A stretch of 64,000 bases of DNA, from the NCBI RefSeq assembly GCF_001054325.1, contig NZ_JVVM01000001.1, positions 33,090 to 97,089 of the forward strand. Reading direction: 5' to 3'. Source of the DNA: Corynebacterium vitaeruminis (lineage in GTDB: Bacteria > Actinomycetota > Actinomycetes > Mycobacteriales > Mycobacteriaceae). Of this stretch, positions 1 through 10,089 are shown one piece after another (position 1 is the stretch's first letter; each line of letters opens with the position of its first letter). Both the position numbers and the translations under genes were made by a program. The notes below the pieces were generated by a model that made no database searches, was not told the origin of the DNA, and worked only from the letters and a program-made list of their open reading frames with translations.

Positions 1-363
1 GGCTCTTTTGCCGCCCTGATGCAGAACGAGGATGGCCAGATTACGGAGTCGCACTCGATTTCCGCCGGCCTGGATTACCCTGGCGTGGGCCCAGAGCACT
101 CCTACCTGGCTGATATTGATCGCGCCTCCTACCTGCCGGTGACCGATACCCAGGCGATGCAGGCATTCCAGGATCTGACTCGGATGGAGGGCATCCTGCC
201 CGCTATCGAGTCCGCACACGCGGTAGCTGCGGCTCGTCTCATCAGTGATGACCTGCGCGAAGAGCTGGGCCGTAAGCCGCTGATTATTGTCAATGTTTCC
301 GGTCGCGGTGACAAGGATGTCGACACCGCTGCTAAGTGGTTTGATCTGATGGAGGAGTCCTAA
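1..363 (+). CDS. trpB: Tryptophan synthase beta chain, C-terminal part
   Basis: The reading frame is open from the first base of the window, so only the last 120 codons are present. The segment contains the TrpB C-terminal signatures: the run around [19 protein letters not shown] and the PLP-phosphate-proximal region with [10 protein letters not shown] near the end. TrpB condenses indole with serine in the alpha2-beta2 tryptophan synthase complex. The stop codon abuts the trpA start directly, so the two subunits are translationally coupled, as usual for this operon. The 5' part lies outside the window. Confidence 0.96.
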   Translation, partial: GSFAALMQNEDGQITESHSISAGLDYPGVGPEHSYLADIDRASYLPVTDTQAMQAFQDLTRMEGILPAIESAHAVAAARLISDDLREELGRKPLIIVNVSGRGDKDVDTAAKWFDLMEES

Positions 364-1143
364 ATGAGTCTGAGCGACGTCTTTGCCAAGGTCCGTGAGG
401 AAAACCGCGCAGCATTTATCGGCTACTACCCAGCAGGTTTCCCGACCACCGATAAGTCGATTGAGAACATCAAGGCGATTGTTGACGCCGGCGCCGACAT
501 CATCGAGGTTGGTCTGCCTTTCTCCGATCCGATGATGGACGGCCCGACTATTCAGGATGCCGCCAACGTAGCTCTGGATGCGGGCTTCCGCACCCGCGAG
601 ATTATGCGTGTGGTCCGCGAAGTCACCGAACACGGCGGAACCTGTGTGGTGATGAGCTACTGGAACCCGATTCTCCAGTATGGTCCGGAGCGTTTCGCCG
701 AGGACCTGGCCGCTGCCGGTGGTCGTGGCACCATCATCCCAGACCTCATCCCCGAGGAGGCCGGCCAGTGGCAGCGTGCAGCTGAGGCCAATGGCCTGTC
801 CAACATCATGTTGGTGGCTCCCTCATCGACCAACGAGCGTCTGCAGCTAACCGCTACCGCGTCGACCGGCTTCGTCTATGCCACCAGCCACATGGGTGTC
901 ACAGGTGCCCAGGCCAGTGTCGACTCGGCCGCTGGCAAGCTGGTTGCACGCACGCGAGAGGTCACCGACACCCCGGTGTGCGTTGGTCTGGGCGTCTCCA
1001 ATGGGGCACAGGCCGCCGAGATTGCCGAGTTCGCAGATGGTGTTATCGTCGGCTCGGCACTGATTAAGGCTGCGATGAAGAGCACCGATGACCTGGTAAC
1101 GCTCGCCCGTGAACTCGCTGCGGGCGTACGAGGAGAGAGCTAG
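364..1143 (+). CDS. trpA: Tryptophan synthase alpha chain
   Basis: A 259-residue protein of the usual TrpA length, with the TIM-barrel signature [19 protein letters not shown]. The catalytic glutamate is Glu48 and the aspartate Asp59. TrpA cleaves indole-3-glycerol phosphate and channels indole to TrpB. The ATG follows the trpB TAA with no gap. It is the last gene of the trp operon; lgt begins 7 nt after its stop and may be co-transcribed, since no terminator is visible between them. Confidence 0.97.
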   Translation: MSLSDVFAKVREENRAAFIGYYPAGFPTTDKSIENIKAIVDAGADIIEVGLPFSDPMMDGPTIQDAANVALDAGFRTREIMRVVREVTEHGGTCVVMSYWNPILQYGPERFAEDLAAAGGRGTIIPDLIPEEAGQWQRAAEANGLSNIMLVAPSSTNERLQLTATASTGFVYATSHMGVTGAQASVDSAAGKLVARTREVTDTPVCVGLGVSNGAQAAEIAEFADGVIVGSALIKAAMKSTDDLVTLARELAAGVRGES

Positions 1144-1150
1144 CGCACCT

Positions 1151-2074
1151 ATGAGTTCCACCCTTGTCCTCGCTGAGGCAGCAACGACGTATTTGGCCAA
1201 CATTCCCTCCCCGTCGCAGGGCGTGTGGCAGTTAGGGCCGCTACCACTGCGCGGTTACGCGATTTCCATCCTGGTTGGCGTACTCGTTGGCATTTATTGG
1301 ATGCAGCGCCGCTACGCAGCCAGGGGTGGAGACCCGGAGTTGGTCCTCGACATTGCCATTGCAGTCATTCCTGCGGGCATTATCGGTGGCCGTCTCTACC
1401 ACGTCGCCACCGACTGGGAAAAATACTTCGGCCCCGGCGCTAATCCCGCCGATGCGCTGAAAATCACCAACGGTGGGCTCGGTATCTGGGGAGCTGTGGC
1501 GCTGGGGGTGCTGGCGGCGTGGGCGGTCGCCAAGTGGCGGAAGGTTCCGTTCGCGCCTTTGCTCGACGCGGCTGCACCCGCCATCATTCTTGGACAGGCC
1601 ATTGGGCGCCTGGGCAACTGGTTCAATCAGGAACTCTACGGTGGCCCAACATCGCTCCCATGGGGCCTGGAAATTTACCAACGAGTAGATGAGTTCGGCA
1701 GGGTTGCCCCGGTCACCGGAACGTCGACAGGCGAAGTGCTGGCTGTTGTGCACCCGACGTTCCTCTACGAGATGGTGTGGAACATCCTCGCTTGCCTGGT
1801 CATTGTCTGGGCAGATCGAAAGTTCAAGATGGGCGGCGGGCGAGTCTTTGCACTCTATGTGGCGGCCTACACTTTGGGGCGTTTCTTCATTGAGCTCATG
1901 CGCGTCGATGACGCAACGTTGGTATTCGGTGTGCGTATTAACAACATCACCTCGCTGGTGGTCTTCCTGAGTGCCGTGATTACCCTGTGGATTCTGCGGG
2001 GCAAGAGCCGCGAATCTGCAGATGAAGTAAGGGGACAGGATGACGCTGCCGAAGCCCGTAGTGTTTCCAACTGA
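1151..2074 (+). CDS. lgt: Phosphatidylglycerol:prolipoprotein diacylglyceryl transferase
   Basis: A 307-residue polytopic membrane enzyme that transfers diacylglyceryl from phosphatidylglycerol to the lipobox cysteine, the first step of lipoprotein maturation. The Lgt signature [10 protein letters not shown] is present, preceded by the [11 protein letters not shown] region with its conserved histidine, and hydrophobic segments run the whole length. The frame is open further upstream to a possible start at 1109 inside trpA. The ATG at 1151, which gives [24 protein letters not shown], is preferred because it gives a family-length protein just after the trpA stop with aggagag upstream. Clients in this window include the lipoproteins at 11071-11964, 28522-29253 and 58749-60380. 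Confidence 0.95.
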   Translation: MSSTLVLAEAATTYLANIPSPSQGVWQLGPLPLRGYAISILVGVLVGIYWMQRRYAARGGDPELVLDIAIAVIPAGIIGGRLYHVATDWEKYFGPGANPADALKITNGGLGIWGAVALGVLAAWAVAKWRKVPFAPLLDAAAPAIILGQAIGRLGNWFNQELYGGPTSLPWGLEIYQRVDEFGRVAPVTGTSTGEVLAVVHPTFLYEMVWNILACLVIVWADRKFKMGGGRVFALYVAAYTLGRFFIELMRVDDATLVFGVRINNITSLVVFLSAVITLWILRGKSRESADEVRGQDDAAEARSVSN

Positions 2075-2094
2075 CGCATAGCCCCGTAAGGGAC

Positions 2095-2108
2095 TAGGCT
2101 AGAGTCCG
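2095..2108 (+). promoter_or_regulatory. pyk leaderless promoter (-10 TAGGCT)
   Basis: TAGGCT at 2095-2100 lies 7 nt before the GTG start of pyk and no Shine-Dalgarno is present. A weak -35, CTGACG at 2071-2076, overlaps the lgt stop codon. This spacing predicts transcription starting at or next to the start codon. Confidence 0.5.
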
Positions 2109-3523
2109 TGCTTAGACGAACGAAGATTGTATGTACTCTCGGTCCAGCAGTTGCTTCGCTGGAGGGGATTACCGGGCTGGTCAACGCCGGCATGGATGTT
2201 GCCCGTCTGAATTTCTCTCACGGTGAGCATGAGGACCACGCTCAGAACTACCGCTGGGTGCGTGAAGCATCCGATGCTACGGGACGTGCAGTCGGTATTC
2301 TCGCCGACCTGCAGGGACCAAAGATTCGCCTTGGTCGCTTTAAGGACGACTCCACGTACTGGGACGACGGCGAGATTGTGCGCATCACCGTCGACGATGT
2401 CGAAGGCACGCACGACCGCGTCTCCACCACGTACAAGAACCTCGCTGATGATGCCCGTCCGGGCGATCGCCTGCTTGTCGACGACGGTAAGGTGGGCTTG
2501 GAGTGCATCGAGGTAGATGGCAATGACGTGGTATGCCGCGTCATTGAAGGCGGCCCAGTCTCCAATAACAAGGGTGTTTCCCTGCCGGGCATGAACATCT
2601 CGGTGCCGGCTCTGTCGGAGAAGGATATCGCCGACCTGCGCTTCGCCCTCAAGCTAGGGGTGGACTTCATTGCGCTGTCCTTTGTCCGTTCGCCTTCCGA
2701 CGTCGAACTGGTCCATGCGGTCATGGATGAGGTTGGCCGTCGTGTTCCGATTATCGCCAAGCTGGAGAAGCCAGAGGCAGTCGAGTCTCTCGAGGCCATC
2801 ATCTTGGCCTTCGACGCCGTGATGGTTGCCCGCGGTGACCTCGGTGTTGAGGTGCCGCTGGAAGATGTTCCGCTGGTTCAAAAGCGCGCTATTCAGATTG
2901 CTCGTGAGAACGCCAAGCCGGTCATCGTGGCCACCCAGATGCTCGACTCCATGATTTCGAACTCGCGCCCGACTCGTGCGGAGGCCTCCGACGTGGCCAA
3001 CGCTGTGCTCGATGGCGCAGATGCCGTGATGCTCTCGGGTGAGACCTCGATTGGTAAGTACCCGCAGGCCACGGTTAAGACCATGGCTCGCATCGTCACC
3101 GCGGCTGAGCGCGAAGGCGAAGTTCCTGCGCTGACTCACATGCCGCGTACTAAGCGTGGTGTGATTTCCTACGCCGCTCGCGATATCGGTGAGCGTTTGA
3201 ACGCACGCGCTATGGTTGCTTTCACCACCTCGGGTGATACCGCTCGCCGTGTGGCACGCTTGCACTCTCGCCTGCCGCTGCTGGTATTTACTCCGAATCA
3301 GCAGGTTCGTTCGCAGCTTGCGCTGACGTGGGGCGCGGAGACCTTCTTGGTGCGCGAGGTCGGCAGCACCGACGAGATCATGCAGGTCATCGATGAGCAG
3401 CTCTTGACCATGGAAATCTACAACGCTGGTGACACGCTGGTCGTTGTTGCTGGTACCCCTCCAGGAAATGAGGGCAATACCAACATGATTCACGTCCACG
3501 TTATTGGTGAGGACGCACGCTAG
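2108..3523 (+). CDS. pyk: Pyruvate kinase
   Basis: A 471-residue glycolytic enzyme converting phosphoenolpyruvate and ADP to pyruvate and ATP. It opens with RRTKIVCTLGPA, carries the active-site stretch IIAKLEKPEAVESLEAI, then MVARGDLGVEVP and the TQMLDSMISNSRPTRAE motif. The C-terminal allosteric domain is complete. Translation begins at a GTG with no ribosome-binding site; a -10 box 7 nt upstream suggests a leaderless mRNA. A strong intrinsic terminator follows the stop, so this is a single-gene unit. Confidence 0.97.
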   Translation: MLRRTKIVCTLGPAVASLEGITGLVNAGMDVARLNFSHGEHEDHAQNYRWVREASDATGRAVGILADLQGPKIRLGRFKDDSTYWDDGEIVRITVDDVEGTHDRVSTTYKNLADDARPGDRLLVDDGKVGLECIEVDGNDVVCRVIEGGPVSNNKGVSLPGMNISVPALSEKDIADLRFALKLGVDFIALSFVRSPSDVELVHAVMDEVGRRVPIIAKLEKPEAVESLEAIILAFDAVMVARGDLGVEVPLEDVPLVQKRAIQIARENAKPVIVATQMLDSMISNSRPTRAEASDVANAVLDGADAVMLSGETSIGKYPQATVKTMARIVTAAEREGEVPALTHMPRTKRGVISYAARDIGERLNARAMVAFTTSGDTARRVARLHSRLPLLVFTPNQQVRSQLALTWGAETFLVREVGSTDEIMQVIDEQLLTMEIYNAGDTLVVVAGTPPGNEGNTNMIHVHVIGEDAR

Positions 3524-3540
3524 CGCTCTGACATGTTCGA

Positions 3541-3573
3541 AAAGCCGGTAGCCCTTTTGGGCTACCGGCTTTT
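3541..3573 (+). terminator. pyk intrinsic terminator
   Basis: Perfect GC-rich inverted repeat (AAGCCGGTAGCC paired with GGCTACCGGCTT) around a short T-rich loop, followed by T residues, 17 nt after the pyk stop. It could also act on the convergent gene at 3641. Confidence 0.9.
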
Positions 3574-3640
3574 GCTTGGGCTTTCAACCTGGGCTGTTTT
3601 GGTGGAGCTTAGCGCTGGGCAAACAGCCGGCACACGACCT

Positions 3641-4918
3641 CTACTTCGCCAGGTAGGACAGCACGGCGGCAGCGGCGGCAAAAGTTGCGGAGGTAGCCGT
3701 CGGCTCGAAGTCCGGCAGGAATGTCGGCATGTGGTTCGACGGCACGTCTTCGACCACGCGGTCTGCTGCAACGGCGGCTTCCCACGTACCTCGAGGCGTG
3801 GCACCAACTGTCCAGTAGACATATGGGGAGTTCAGGCCACGCGGAAGATCTGAGAAGTCCTCCGACGCGGTCCACGGGACAGCATCGGTGGAGTCTTCGC
3901 CGAGCACAGCGTCCATGACCGGGCGAATCGTGGCAAACGCCTCCGAATCATTGTCAGTGACTTCGCCGTGATCGGAGTACTCAATCACTGGCTCAACCTC
4001 AGTGCCGGAAGCCAGGCACTCGCCGCGAACAACGCGCTCAATGCCGGCAATGAGCTTGGCTCGCACCTCGTTGGAGTAGTAGCGAATGTTCAGCACAATC
4101 TTGGCCTGACCGGGGATTGTGTTATTCGAATTGCCGGACTGCAGCGTGCCGACGGACAAAACACCAAACTCGTGGGGAGGAATTTCGCGCCCCACAATTC
4201 CCTGCAGGCGCAGAACGATTGCGGCGGCCAAGTATGTCGGGTCAATGGCGTTGTGCGGCATGGAACCATGTGCGGAGCGGCCAGTCAGCGTGATGCTGAT
4301 GGTGTCGCAGCCAGCTAGCGCCGGGCCGGGCATGGTCATAACCTGACCGGCGGGGCCGGGAACAATGTGCTGGCCGAAGCACACATCTGGGGTCGGGATG
4401 AGTTCTGCCAGGCCGTCGTCAATCATGGCCTGTGCACCGCAGGCGAGTTCCTCGGCGGGCTGGAACAGTGCAATGAAAGTACCCGACCACTCAGATTTGG
4501 CAGCCGCCATCAAACTAGCCAGACCAAGGCCGGCCGTCATGTGCATGTCATGACCGCAGGCGTGCATGACGGCGGTGGCGGAACCATCGCGGGCGGTGCC
4601 AGTGGCGGAGGAAGCGAAGTCCACACCGGTTTCCTCGGAAACCGGAAGCGCATCGATATCAGCACGGAACAGCACGGTGGGGCCGGGGCCATTTTCCATG
4701 ACACCAACCAGTCCGTGGCCGCCGATTCCCTCATGCACTGTGTAGGTGCCCATGTCGCGAAGAGCACCGGCGAGGTATGCGGCTGTTTTCTCCTCCGCTT
4801 GCGACAGCTCCGGGTGCTGGTGCAGGTAGCGGTAGATTTCCCACTGCCTGTCCACCGGCACCCGGTGAGTCGAGATGAGGTCGCGAATGCGGCTCAGTCG
4901 TGCTTCATTATTGCTCAC
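3641..4918 (-). CDS. M20-family amidohydrolase / metallopeptidase
   Basis: A 425-residue protein of the M20D amidohydrolase family (hippurate hydrolase and aminoacylase-like enzymes), which remove acyl groups from N-acyl amino acids or related amides using metal ions. The metal-site motifs are visible: LHQHPELSQAEEKTA near the N-terminus, then ADIDALPVSEE and HACGHDMHMTAGL, with SEDFSDL towards the C-terminus and a dimerisation domain in between. The start is GTG with AGGAGT about 10 nt upstream. It lies 44 bp downstream of the DUF4921 gene on the same strand. The substrate cannot be told from sequence. Confidence 0.88.
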   Translation of the reverse strand: MSNNEARLSRIRDLISTHRVPVDRQWEIYRYLHQHPELSQAEEKTAAYLAGALRDMGTYTVHEGIGGHGLVGVMENGPGPTVLFRADIDALPVSEETGVDFASSATGTARDGSATAVMHACGHDMHMTAGLGLASLMAAAKSEWSGTFIALFQPAEELACGAQAMIDDGLAELIPTPDVCFGQHIVPGPAGQVMTMPGPALAGCDTISITLTGRSAHGSMPHNAIDPTYLAAAIVLRLQGIVGREIPPHEFGVLSVGTLQSGNSNNTIPGQAKIVLNIRYYSNEVRAKLIAGIERVVRGECLASGTEVEPVIEYSDHGEVTDNDSEAFATIRPVMDAVLGEDSTDAVPWTASEDFSDLPRGLNSPYVYWTVGATPRGTWEAAVAADRVVEDVPSNHMPTFLPDFEPTATSATFAAAAAVLSYLAK

Positions 4919-4962
4919 CTGGATTAAGACTCCTTACTTCTTTCTCTACTCTGCCCAGAGGC

Positions 4963-6312
4963 CTATAGTCGCGTTCCGTCCTCGACAAGCGGGTTGTACT
5001 TCAGGGAATTCGGCAGGCACTGGCACTCGGTCGCAATGTGAATGCTGTCCGAGATCTTCCCGGTCTCCCGTAGACGGTACATCTCTGGTACGACGCGGTC
5101 GCGCAGATCCCATGGGGAGATGGTGTTCAGATAAATCTTGGTGCCACCTTCAAAGCCGGCCAAGTTCGAGGTGCGCCACTTAATCATCACCCGCCATGGC
5201 ATGCGGGCATCCAAATCGACAGGACGGTGATGCCATTCCTCATTGCATGGAATGGTGGGGCCGGCAGCGGCATGACAGGCGTGAATCAGGTCCGACATGG
5301 CGTCGATTTCAGCGCGGGTTTGCAGCCACGGTTCGCAGATGTCCGACTTCGAGAAAATCTCCAGCGTGGGGTAGCGGTGTCCGAATCCGGCAAAGGCCAC
5401 TGCATGCTCATTTTCCGCGATGATCAGATTGCGGCGGGCAGCATAGTCCACTGCGAACTCGTTGTAGATATTCGGGTTCTTGCGCACCGCCTGCACTTCG
5501 CGCTTGAGCTGCTCGCCGTGCTCATCGATGGCCACAAGCTGCTTGTGCAAGTGATCGAAGCTTGCGCCTGCCGGCTTTAACCAGTTTTGGAAAGCGGCCA
5601 CATAACGCACGTAGCGGTTACGTCGGTACAGGTCAGCAATTGACTCGACGGTAAACGCAATGAGTGCGCGGTGCTCAGCGACGGTGAGAGTGCCAGAAGA
5701 AGCCAGCTGGTTGTCGTGCGTGGCACCATCGACAAAGTGACGACGGGCAACGATTACATCGTGGCCGCCGGCGAAATAGCTTGGGGCTCGGCGCAGCAAC
5801 TCCTCGTCGGAAAGCGAGCTGATTTCCTCTTCGCTGCGTCCAGCGGCGCGGTAGCGCGTGCGAATGATGTTGAGCACATGCTCGCGGCCTTGCGGGTCGT
5901 CGAGGTAGGCCTCCATACGCTGCTGAGTCTCGCGGTCGGGCTCGAATCCGTAGTTGTCCGCCCAGTAGTCATACGAGACGATTTCGAACAGGTTGGGCAC
6001 GCGGCGGAATTCCGCGGTGGTGTCGAAGAGCTGGTCAGGCAGTACTCCGGTCACTGTGGTGTAACCGCCGAATACTGAGTCATCGAGGACAACGCGGGCC
6101 TTCTCTGGTGGGGTTTGCAGCAGATTGTTCCAGCCGAAGGAATCGCGGGAACCAAAATCCTCCTCGCTCAGTGGCTGCGGATCCGGGTGCTTAATTCCCA
6201 GCGGCCGATTACCACGACCGGGGACTGTCCACACCTGGGTACCGGAAAAAGGATTGACTTGCTTCACCGTGCCGTCGGCAAGCGTGATGAGAGGATTGCT
6301 GAAAGCCTGCAT
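4963..6312 (-). CDS. DUF4921 / galactose-1-phosphate uridylyltransferase-like protein
   Basis: A 449-residue protein resembling actinobacterial DUF4921 proteins, which are distant relatives of GalT in the HIT superfamily. The key feature is SFDHLHKQLVAI, with His254-Leu-His256-Lys-Gln258 matching the HxHxQ nucleotidyl-transfer site of GalT-type enzymes; the first conserved histidine of this fold is usually the nucleophile. No galactose genes are nearby, so the substrate is unknown. The start ATG has a TAGTGT -10 box 7 nt upstream and no Shine-Dalgarno, indicating a leaderless message. It is transcribed away from the small gene at 6425. Confidence 0.7.
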   Translation of the reverse strand: MQAFSNPLITLADGTVKQVNPFSGTQVWTVPGRGNRPLGIKHPDPQPLSEEDFGSRDSFGWNNLLQTPPEKARVVLDDSVFGGYTTVTGVLPDQLFDTTAEFRRVPNLFEIVSYDYWADNYGFEPDRETQQRMEAYLDDPQGREHVLNIIRTRYRAAGRSEEEISSLSDEELLRRAPSYFAGGHDVIVARRHFVDGATHDNQLASSGTLTVAEHRALIAFTVESIADLYRRNRYVRYVAAFQNWLKPAGASFDHLHKQLVAIDEHGEQLKREVQAVRKNPNIYNEFAVDYAARRNLIIAENEHAVAFAGFGHRYPTLEIFSKSDICEPWLQTRAEIDAMSDLIHACHAAAGPTIPCNEEWHHRPVDLDARMPWRVMIKWRTSNLAGFEGGTKIYLNTISPWDLRDRVVPEMYRLRETGKISDSIHIATECQCLPNSLKYNPLVEDGTRL

Positions 6313-6319
6313 AAATTCA

Positions 6320-6325
6320 ACACTA
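6320..6325 (-). promoter_or_regulatory. -10 box of the DUF4921 gene (leaderless)
   Basis: Read on the minus strand the box is TAGTGT, 7 nt before the ATG at 6312, with no Shine-Dalgarno between. Confidence 0.4.
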
Positions 6326-6387
6326 CGTCGTTGTCAGCGGTGGGCGCGCGCCAACGCAGGGGACAGGTGCTTTACGACGGTTAGTTA

Positions 6388-6416
6388 TTGTCTGGCCGTC
6401 TCGCGTGGCTTAGCCT
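6388..6416 (+). promoter_or_regulatory. Promoter of the 127-aa gene (leaderless)
   Basis: TTGTCT (6388-6393), a 17-nt spacer and TAGCCT (6411-6416), which sits 8 nt before the ATG at 6425. The 12-mer GCTTTACGACGG lies just upstream at 6369-6380. Confidence 0.5.
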
Positions 6417-6424
6417 GTGAAGTT

Positions 6425-6808
6425 ATGTCGAAGATTGTTTTTCACTGCCTTGTGAAGCCGACCGAATCGGAGGCGCTGGCCGAGGCATTTCGTACTAAGT
6501 TGAGTGAGTTTGACCGCGCCGGGGGCGTCAGTGATGTGGATGTCTCCATGGCAGCGGCGGACACCGACGCGCAGTTGGTGGAGCAGTGGGAGCGTGAGAA
6601 CCCGAAGGAACCGCTAGGAGATAGGAAGGTATTCCGCTATCTCTTGAGCTTCGAGCAGCGCGGCGGTTCGCTTAATGAACTCGCTATGGACCTCTCTGAG
6701 CTACTGACTCCGCGTGCAGAATTGCCCCCGGACCCGGTGCTGCGTGAGTTTGACGAATTGCTCGAATCTGTCGCGACGTATCCCTGGAATGTTGCCGTAT
6801 TTAGGTAA
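6425..6808 (+). CDS. Hypothetical protein, 127 aa
   Basis: I do not recognise the family. The open frame extends upstream to 6125, but that part is antisense to the DUF4921 gene. The ATG at 6425 (MSKIVFHCLVKPTESEALAE) sits 8 nt after a good promoter and is preferred. The product is acidic and soluble, with no signal peptide or membrane segment. Its start reads like a ferredoxin-like beta-strand/helix unit (KIVFHCLVKPTESEALAEAFRTKL), which is inference only. It stands alone between the DUF4921 gene and gdhA. Confidence 0.7.
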   Translation: MSKIVFHCLVKPTESEALAEAFRTKLSEFDRAGGVSDVDVSMAAADTDAQLVEQWERENPKEPLGDRKVFRYLLSFEQRGGSLNELAMDLSELLTPRAELPPDPVLREFDELLESVATYPWNVAVFR

Positions 6809-6915
6809 TTTCCTACCTAATCGGTGAAAAGTGTAAGCCTCCACAGAGTTGGTGATTGGCTTGGCCAGCGGGTGTAGCGCGTAACACTGCGAGTTTTTCC
6901 AGCAATATGCCGTTG

Positions 6916-6921
6916 TATAAT
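6916..6921 (+). promoter_or_regulatory. Possible gdhA -10 box
   Basis: A perfect TATAAT lies 142 nt before the gdhA start, without a convincing -35. Just downstream is the inverted repeat TTGTG-CA-CACAA, a possible regulator site. No canonical AmtR palindrome was recognised. Assignment is tentative. Confidence 0.35.
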
Positions 6922-7015
6922 TATGTCCGCTTCAATATCTACAGTTGCCCAGTCCTTGTGCACACAACCTGTGCCACCGAGTTACGGCAGCCGAGAAGTG
7001 GTATACAACCGCTGA

Positions 7016-8407
<1,392 letters not shown>

Positions 8408-8477
8408 TCCGCTAAAGATTCCGCTAACGTCTCCGCTTTACGACGGATCCCCGGAGACCCCGCCCGTCGAGTAGCCA

Positions 8478-8528
8478 AAAAGCCCACGCTGTAAACTCCC
8501 TCCCATGGAGTTATCAGTGTGGGCTTTT
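8478..8528 (+). terminator. gdhA terminator overlapping the next gene's promoter and start
   Basis: A long inverted repeat pairs AAAAGCCCAC (8478-8487) with GTGGGCTTTT (8519-8528) and continues inward through CTG/CAG and AACTCC/GGAGTT with one G-U pair and a 2-nt internal mismatch. The terminal TTTT completes an intrinsic terminator. The apical loop contains the start codon of the TauE/SafE gene (8505), and the left arm holds a TAAACT -10 box (8492-8497). Confidence 0.75.
8492..8497 (+). promoter_or_regulatory. -10 box of the TauE/SafE gene inside the gdhA terminator
   Basis: TAAACT is 7 nt before the ATG at 8505. No Shine-Dalgarno exists, because the bases before the ATG are CCCTCCC. A leaderless transcript from here would lack the left arm of the hairpin and so would not fold into the terminator. 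Confidence 0.5.
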
Positions 8529-9266
8529 GTCTTTATCGTGGCAACGATTTTCATCGGGGCACTGATGCAGCGAGTAGCCGGCATGGGACTCGGCCTGCTG
8601 GGAGGCCCGGTTCTCTCACTGATTGCAGGTCCAGTAGCAGGTATTTTGATTATCAACGTGCTCGCATCGGTCAATGCGGTCATGCAGACCGTCTCGGTGC
8701 GGGAAAACGTCGACTGGAAGAAGTTCTGGCTGATTGGTCCGGTGATGTCCTTAGGGGCGCTGCCAGGCGCCTGGGTGGTTCACAACACTCCCAGTGGGCC
8801 ACTCCAGGTTCTGGTAGGTAGTCTGGTTCTGCTCGCGCTGCTGGTGACATCGTTTATGCCTCAGCGCATGCGTGTTGACGGCCCACAGTACGCCGTCGCC
8901 TCTGGCGTGGCCGGTGGCTTTATGAATACGCTGGCCGGCATCGCGGGTCCAGCCATTACCGTTTACGCGCAGGCCTCTCGTTGGCCAGCGCAGACGTTTG
9001 CGGCCACCTTGCAGCCGCTTTTCTTTGTCTCCGGCGTATTGTCCTTGCTGTTCAAGGAAGTCAGCGCCGACGTCTCCGTCTTCGCCACCACCCCGGTTAT
9101 GCTCTGGCCACTGTGTCTGGCTGCCATGGTTGTGGGTATATTTTTGGGCACTCGCGTTTCTCGACGAGTGCCCATTATGCAAGCCCGAAAGCTTGCGGTC
9201 ATTCTGGCTACTACCGGTGCGGCCGTCACCTTGATTCGCGGTATCTCCGCAACTTTTGGTGCTTAG
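8505..9266 (+). CDS. TauE/SafE (TSUP) family membrane transporter
   Basis: A 253-residue polytopic protein of the sulfite/organosulfonate exporter family. About eight hydrophobic segments are visible, and the N-terminal half carries the family-typical glycine-rich turn (MQRVAGMGLGLLGGPVLSL), with a similar turn in the second half (GGFMNTLAGIAGPAITVY). Such proteins move small anions such as sulfite, sulfoacetate or taurine-derived anions; the substrate here is unknown. The gene directly follows gdhA, its start codon lying in the loop of the gdhA terminator hairpin. Confidence 0.85.
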   Translation: MELSVWAFVFIVATIFIGALMQRVAGMGLGLLGGPVLSLIAGPVAGILIINVLASVNAVMQTVSVRENVDWKKFWLIGPVMSLGALPGAWVVHNTPSGPLQVLVGSLVLLALLVTSFMPQRMRVDGPQYAVASGVAGGFMNTLAGIAGPAITVYAQASRWPAQTFAATLQPLFFVSGVLSLLFKEVSADVSVFATTPVMLWPLCLAAMVVGIFLGTRVSRRVPIMQARKLAVILATTGAAVTLIRGISATFGA

Positions 9267-9315
9267 GCTTGCTGTTCCGCCTTCCAGCCTCTCGTTGCTG
9301 TTACTTCCACGGTTA

Positions 9316-10089
9316 TTACTTCAACAGCGAAGACAGGAAGTTGCGGGTGCGTTCGTGCTGCGGATTACCCAGCACCTCATCCGGAGTGCCCTTTTCCACA
9401 ACCACGCCATCAGCCATGAACACAACCTGGTCGGCGACTTCGCGGGCAAAGCCCATCTCGTGCGTCACGACGACCATGGTCATACCCTTATCGGCCAAAC
9501 CACGCATGACATTGAGAACCTCACCAACGAGCTCCGGGTCCAGAGCGGAAGTCGGCTCGTCGAAGAGCATTAGCTTCGGCTCCATGGCCAGAGCTCGAGC
9601 AATGGCAACACGCTGCTGCTGACCGCCCGAGAGCTGAACAGGGTAAGCATCGGCCTTGTGAGCCAGACCAACAGTCTCCAGCAGCTCCATGGCACGCTTT
9701 TCAGCCTGCTCCTGGGAGACACCCTTTACCAGCACTGGTGCCTCGGTGATATTTCCCAGCACCGTGCGGTGCGGGAACAGGTTGAAGTTCTGGAACACCA
9801 TGCCAATGTCGCGACGCTGACGGGCAGCTTCGGCCGCAGAGATTTCGTAGAGGCTGCCGTTCTTTTCGCGGTAGCCAATCAGGGAATCATCGACGTAGAG
9901 ACGGCCTGCATTGACCTTCTCCAGGTGGTTGATACAGCGCAGCAGTGTGGACTTGCCGGAGCCCGAAGGGCCAATGAGGCAGGTAACCGTACCGCGTGGA
10001 ACCTCCAGGTCGATGCCCTTGAGGACCTCGAGCCGGCCGAAGTTCTTACGAACCTTTTGGGCCTCAACCATCAAATCTTTGGTAGTCAT
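9316..10089 (-). CDS. Polar amino-acid ABC transporter, ATP-binding protein
   Basis: A 257-residue ABC ATPase of the GlnQ/HisP type. Walker A is [10 protein letters not shown], the signature is [17 protein letters not shown], Walker B is [14 protein letters not shown], and the switch histidine follows in [13 protein letters not shown]. Its ATG abuts the permease stop codon with no gap, so it is the third gene of a binding protein-permease-ATPase operon. It powers uptake of a polar amino acid; the specificity is not evident. Confidence 0.92.
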   Translation of the reverse strand: MTTKDLMVEAQKVRKNFGRLEVLKGIDLEVPRGTVTCLIGPSGSGKSTLLRCINHLEKVNAGRLYVDDSLIGYREKNGSLYEISAAEAARQRRDIGMVFQNFNLFPHRTVLGNITEAPVLVKGVSQEQAEKRAMELLETVGLAHKADAYPVQLSGGQQQRVAIARALAMEPKLMLFDEPTSALDPELVGEVLNVMRGLADKGMTMVVVTHEMGFAREVADQVVFMADGVVVEKGTPDEVLGNPQHERTRNFLSSLLK

